Below, one piece after another: positions 61,390-64,000 of a stretch of DNA of 64,000 bases (the stretch's first letter is position 1; the number at the start of each line of letters is the position of its first letter). The notes under the pieces were generated by a model. The model was not told the origin of the DNA, did no database searches, and saw nothing but the letters and a program-made list of their open reading frames with translations. This DNA comes from an uncultured Aquimarina sp. GTDB taxonomy: Bacteria; Bacteroidota; Bacteroidia; Flavobacteriales; Flavobacteriaceae. The stretch is from positions 145,835-209,834 of the forward strand of contig CANNFM010000013.1 in the NCBI GenBank assembly GCA_947503835.1. The letters run 5' to 3'. Position numbers and translations under genes: made by a program.

Positions 61390-62481
61390 TTATTTTCCAA
61401 AATAACTAAAAGTCTCTCCGGATTTTATATTCAGTAAACTTTCATAGATCAACTTGATCACATTTTCTACATCGTCTCTATGTACCATTTCTACGGTGGT
61501 ATGCATATAACGAAGAGGCAATGAGATTAGGGCAGAGGCAACACCACCATTACTATATGCAAATGCATCAGTGTCAGTACCTGTCATTCTGCTAGAGGCC
61601 ATACGCTGAAAAGGTATTTTTTTATCTTCTGCAGTATCGATAAGCAGTTCTCTTAATCTATTCTGAACCGCAGGAGCATAAGAAATTACAGGTCCATCTC
61701 CAATTTTGGTTTCACCCTGAGTTTTCTTTTCGATCATAGGGGTAGTGGTATCATGACAAACATCTGTAACTATGGCTACGTCTGGTTTGATAGTATGAGT
61801 AATCATTTCGGCACCTCTAAGACCTATTTCTTCCTGTACAGAGTTGGTGATGTATAATCCAAACGGAAGTTTTTTCTTGTTCTCTTTAAGTAAACGTGCT
61901 ACTTCAGCGATCATAAAACCCCCCATACGATTATCCAATGCACGACAAACAAACTTATCCTTATTTAAAATAAAAAATTCATCAGGATACGTAATTACAC
62001 AACCTACATGTACTCCAAGTTTAAGAACTTCTTCTTTTGTAGTACATCCCACATCGATGCAAATATTATCAAGTTTAGGAGCTTCTTCTTTTCCAGCCTT
62101 TCTAGTATGTATCGCCGGCCATCCAAAAACACCCTGTACAATTCCTTTTTTGGTATGTATGTTTACTCGTTTAGAAGTTGCAATCTGATGATCGCTCCCT
62201 CCATTTCTAATGACATAAATAAGACCATTGTCAGTAATGTAATTTACATACCAAGAAATCTCATCGGCATGCCCTTCAATTACCACTTTGTATTTTGCCT
62301 TTGGGTTGATAACCCCTACTGCGGTTCCATAAGTATCGGTAATAAATTCGTCTACATATGGTTTTAGATAATCCATCCATATTTTTTGTCCTTCCCATTC
62401 ATATCCTGTTGGAGCAGGATTATTTAAATATTTCTCAAGAAATGGTATTGACTTTTTGTTTAATATGCTCTTTTTAGCCAT
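61390..62481 (-). CDS. M42-family aminopeptidase
   Basis: 363 residues with the M42 dimetal ligands in order: His in VIEGHADEISW, Asp in CRALDNRMGGFM, Glu pair in VQEEIGLRGAEM, Asp in VTDVCHDTT, and His in RYMHTTVEMV. These are cytoplasmic tetrahedral metallo-aminopeptidases that finish the degradation of peptides. Full length. Upstream of the NUDIX gene in the same direction, with a terminator between. Confidence 0.93.
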   Translation of the reverse strand: MAKKSILNKKSIPFLEKYLNNPAPTGYEWEGQKIWMDYLKPYVDEFITDTYGTAVGVINPKAKYKVVIEGHADEISWYVNYITDNGLIYVIRNGGSDHQIATSKRVNIHTKKGIVQGVFGWPAIHTRKAGKEEAPKLDNICIDVGCTTKEEVLKLGVHVGCVITYPDEFFILNKDKFVCRALDNRMGGFMIAEVARLLKENKKKLPFGLYITNSVQEEIGLRGAEMITHTIKPDVAIVTDVCHDTTTPMIEKKTQGETKIGDGPVISYAPAVQNRLRELLIDTAEDKKIPFQRMASSRMTGTDTDAFAYSNGGVASALISLPLRYMHTTVEMVHRDDVENVIKLIYESLLNIKSGETFSYFGK

Positions 62482-62600
62482 AGTATTTAGAAGTATATTT
62501 TTGTTTTTTTACGAAATTAACAATATTCACATAGATTTCACGGTTTAGAATCTGTTAATTATTAATTTTGAAGTAAATTTAGAAGACCTCATAATCTATT

Positions 62601-63320
62601 ATGTTTAAATATATACCTTATATAGTAGTAACGATGTTAAGTTCCCTGGTGTACGGACAGGGAAGAGACCAAAAATGGAACGATACTTCAAAAGTTGATA
62701 CTACAGGATTTGTTCAATATTATATTGTCGAAGGAGATACAATTCCTCATGAAGCTATTGATCTAGACGAAGTCGTTATTCTGGGAAGATTAAAATTCGA
62801 TGATAAACTCGCTCGAAGAAAATACCTGATACTGCGACGAAAAACCCGTAAAGTATATCCGTATGCAAAACTTGCTTCCGAACGATTAACCACATTAAAT
62901 GACCGATTGGAAGGGATTAATTCAAAAAGATCAAAAAGGAAATACATAAAACTGCTCCAGAAATATTTAGAAGAAGAGTTTACGGCAGAGCTCAAAAAAC
63001 TTACACGTACCGAAGGCCAGATTTTAGTAAAGCTAATCCATCGCCAGACAGGTAAAACCATGTTTAAATTAGTAAAAGAGTATAGAAGCGGCTGGAGGGC
63101 CTTTTGGTATAATAACACAGCAAAGCTTTTTAAAATTTCACTCAAAAGAGAATATGATCCTATTAATGTAGAAGAAGATTACTGGATTGAAGATATATTG
63201 CAACGAAGCTTTCAATCTAATATTCTCGAGGAACAGAAAACAGCATTAGATTTTAGTTTTTACGATTTGCGCAATAAATGGACAGATACAATTAAACCTC
63301 CATCATCAGGAAAGAAATAA
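62601..63320 (+). CDS. DUF4294-like secreted protein
   Basis: 239 residues with a signal peptide ending SLVYGQ, then YYIVEGDTIPHEAIDLDEVVILGRLKFDDKLARRKYLILRRKTRKVYPYAKLA, a strongly conserved pattern I associate with DUF4294 in Bacteroidota, then basic helices (ERLTTLNDRLEGI, LLQKYLEEEFTAELKKLTRTEGQILVKLIHRQTG). Envelope protein, function unknown. Divergent from the M42 peptidase gene. Confidence 0.78.
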   Translation: MFKYIPYIVVTMLSSLVYGQGRDQKWNDTSKVDTTGFVQYYIVEGDTIPHEAIDLDEVVILGRLKFDDKLARRKYLILRRKTRKVYPYAKLASERLTTLNDRLEGINSKRSKRKYIKLLQKYLEEEFTAELKKLTRTEGQILVKLIHRQTGKTMFKLVKEYRSGWRAFWYNNTAKLFKISLKREYDPINVEEDYWIEDILQRSFQSNILEEQKTALDFSFYDLRNKWTDTIKPPSSGKK

Positions 63321-63331
63321 TTTTGGGTATT

Positions 63332-63443
63332 ACCACACCAAAAAAGGTGCGGTCGGGCTATCCGCTGTATCTTTTTACCTAAAAACATGTTTTTTTCACA
63401 TAAAAAATTGGTGATATGGTAAAAAGGATGCCGCTTTTATCCC
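63332..63443. repeat. Structured intergenic element with long imperfect hairpin
   Basis: A small stem ACCACACC/GGTGCGGT (63332-63353, one mismatch) leads into arms at 63355-63379 and 63418-63443, which are imperfect inverse copies: GGGCTATCC...CTTTTTACC against GGTAAAAAGGATG...TATCCC. I recall the string GGTGCGGTCGGGCTATCC with a downstream TATCCCTAA as an intergenic repeat of other Flavobacteriaceae (recollection, not checked). May also terminate the preceding gene. Confidence 0.6.
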
Positions 63444-63602
63444 TAATACATTAAGAGTATTGTGTAGGCTTGTGCTTTACAAATTAGATGAAATTTGTAA
63501 AAAAATGTATTCTCAGCTTGATAAATTTTCTTATCTTCGTTTTCTATCTTTTTTAAAATCAGGGCTTTTCTTATTTCTTGAAAAAATTTACAAAAAAAGA
63601 TG

Positions 63603-63670
63603 TTACGTTTGAATTAAATTGATGTATGTTTGCACCCGCAAAACGAGATATGTTTTCGAAAGTTCATTGA
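63603..63670 (+). promoter_or_regulatory. Promoter-leader unit 1 of three (stable RNA type)
   Basis: TATGTTTG (63625-63632), preceded 19 bases upstream by TTA in place of TTG, then GCACCCGCAAAACGAG and the box-A-like AGTTCATTGA (63661-63670). Almost the same 46 bases recur at 63739. Confidence 0.65.
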
Positions 63671-63716
63671 AGATTGATTTATAGAATAAAAGTTAGAAAA
63701 ACTTTGTAAAAAATTC

Positions 63717-63784
63717 TTGTCAGAACGAAAAAAGGTTGTACGTTTGCACCCGCAAAACGAGATAGGTTTTCGAAAGTTCATTGA
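63717..63784 (+). promoter_or_regulatory. Promoter-leader unit 2 of three
   Basis: TTG (63717-63719), exactly 19 bases, then TACGTTTG (63739-63746): a full consensus promoter. The following GCACCCGCAAAACGAG and AGTTCATTGA match unit 1 at 44 of 46 positions. Confidence 0.8.
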
Positions 63785-63840
63785 TAAGATTTGTTTTAGA
63801 AATAGAGCTCATTTTTTTCTAAAAATAAATCAAAAAAAAC

Positions 63841-63903
63841 TTTGCAGAAATAAAAAGGGTTGTATATTTGCACCCGCTTAGAGCGATAAGCGAAGTTCAC
63901 AGA
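63841..63903 (+). promoter_or_regulatory. Promoter-leader unit 3 of three
   Basis: TTTG (63841-63844), 18 bases, TATATTTG (63863-63870), then CACCCGC, a hairpin CGCTTA/TAAGCG and GAAGTTCACAGA in place of the box-A-like word. It is diverged after CACCCGC. The stretch after it, to the end of the window, has no coding region that I can see and probably belongs to the leader of an RNA gene beyond base 64000. Confidence 0.7.
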
Positions 63904-64000
63904 GGTACTGATTATAATGGTTTGGGTATTTTAGGATACTTATTAAGGTTCGATTCCTTAGGTAATAACAAGAGTAGAGAGGACTATTAATAGTGGTTTG

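Noticed and set aside
63895..63970. A tRNA gene at the right edge
   Set aside because: Only a T-arm-like hairpin is present. The 3' segment after it has no 5' partner for an acceptor stem, and no 7-base anticodon loop is found at the right distance.

Overview
The window is AT-rich DNA from a member of the Bacteroidota, most likely the family Flavobacteriaceae (an Aquimarina-like marine genus is a guess). The evidence is as follows: promoter boxes of the Bacteroidota type (TTG, about 19 bases, TAnnTTTG) precede several genes; there are two type IX secretion (T9SS) cargo proteins with the two known kinds of C-terminal sorting domain, one followed by its SprF/PorP partner; signal peptides end in the typical SQ or AQ; and Shine-Dalgarno sequences are almost absent. 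I see no insertion sequence, prophage, CRISPR array or tRNA gene. Most of the window is ordinary chromosomal housekeeping DNA with a few lineage-specific surface and accessory genes.

Layout. 1-7644: the 3' part of a giant secreted adhesin (15 Calx-beta-like repeats, a short calcium-binding-like segment, three small helical repeats, gliding-type sorting domain), then its SprF-like partner. 7645-9400: repeat-rich intergenic DNA around trmH and a small VOC protein, including a 7-bp tandem array that ends exactly at the VOC start codon. 9529-18705: surface protein, DEAD-box helicase, glutaminyl cyclase-like lipoprotein, SRP RNA with a textbook promoter, SDR enzyme, transaldolase-like aldolase, a thioredoxin-fold lipoprotein lacking its cysteines, and a YbiT-type ABC-F ATPase. 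19097-23024: a two-gene unit ending in a large Asp-box propeller T9SS lipoprotein. 23115-26850: TetR regulator divergent from a GMC oxidoreductase, then small membrane or unknown genes. 27050-31454: leucine operon leuA-leuC-leuD-leuB, read leftwards.

31661-38655: helical-repeat protein, EamA transporter, DinB, RluA-type pseudouridine synthase, a four-helix-bundle (IVP) gene flanked by an inverted repeat, panB, an NTF2-like secreted protein and sdaA. 38896-46736: dnaK, a PaaK/CapK-like adenylating enzyme, an acpH-ggt-alkD operon and glmM. 46785-49663: three tandem lipid A acyltransferase paralogues whose 3' ends show sequence exchange. 49799-55601: rhomboid protease, TlpA-like lipoprotein, a large GAF protein of unknown role and an HD-hydrolase/Pycsar-effector fusion. 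55658-63320: a metallophosphoesterase/kinase-like/beta-barrel fusion, propeller lipoprotein, Dps, NUDIX hydrolase, M42 peptidase and a DUF4294-like protein. 63321-64000: a long imperfect hairpin element followed by three tandem promoter-leader units that probably drive a stable-RNA operon, perhaps rRNA, lying just beyond the window.

Functional threads: cell-envelope building and surface export (adhesin/SprF, T9SS lipoprotein, glmM, LpxL-like enzymes, Omp85-type barrel), amino-acid and cofactor metabolism (leuACDB, panB, sdaA, ggt), and RNA or translation functions (trmH, RluA, DeaD-like helicase, YbiT, SRP RNA, dnaK). No complete new defence system is visible. The nearest candidates are the orphan HD-PycTM protein and the phosphoesterase/kinase-like/barrel fusion.
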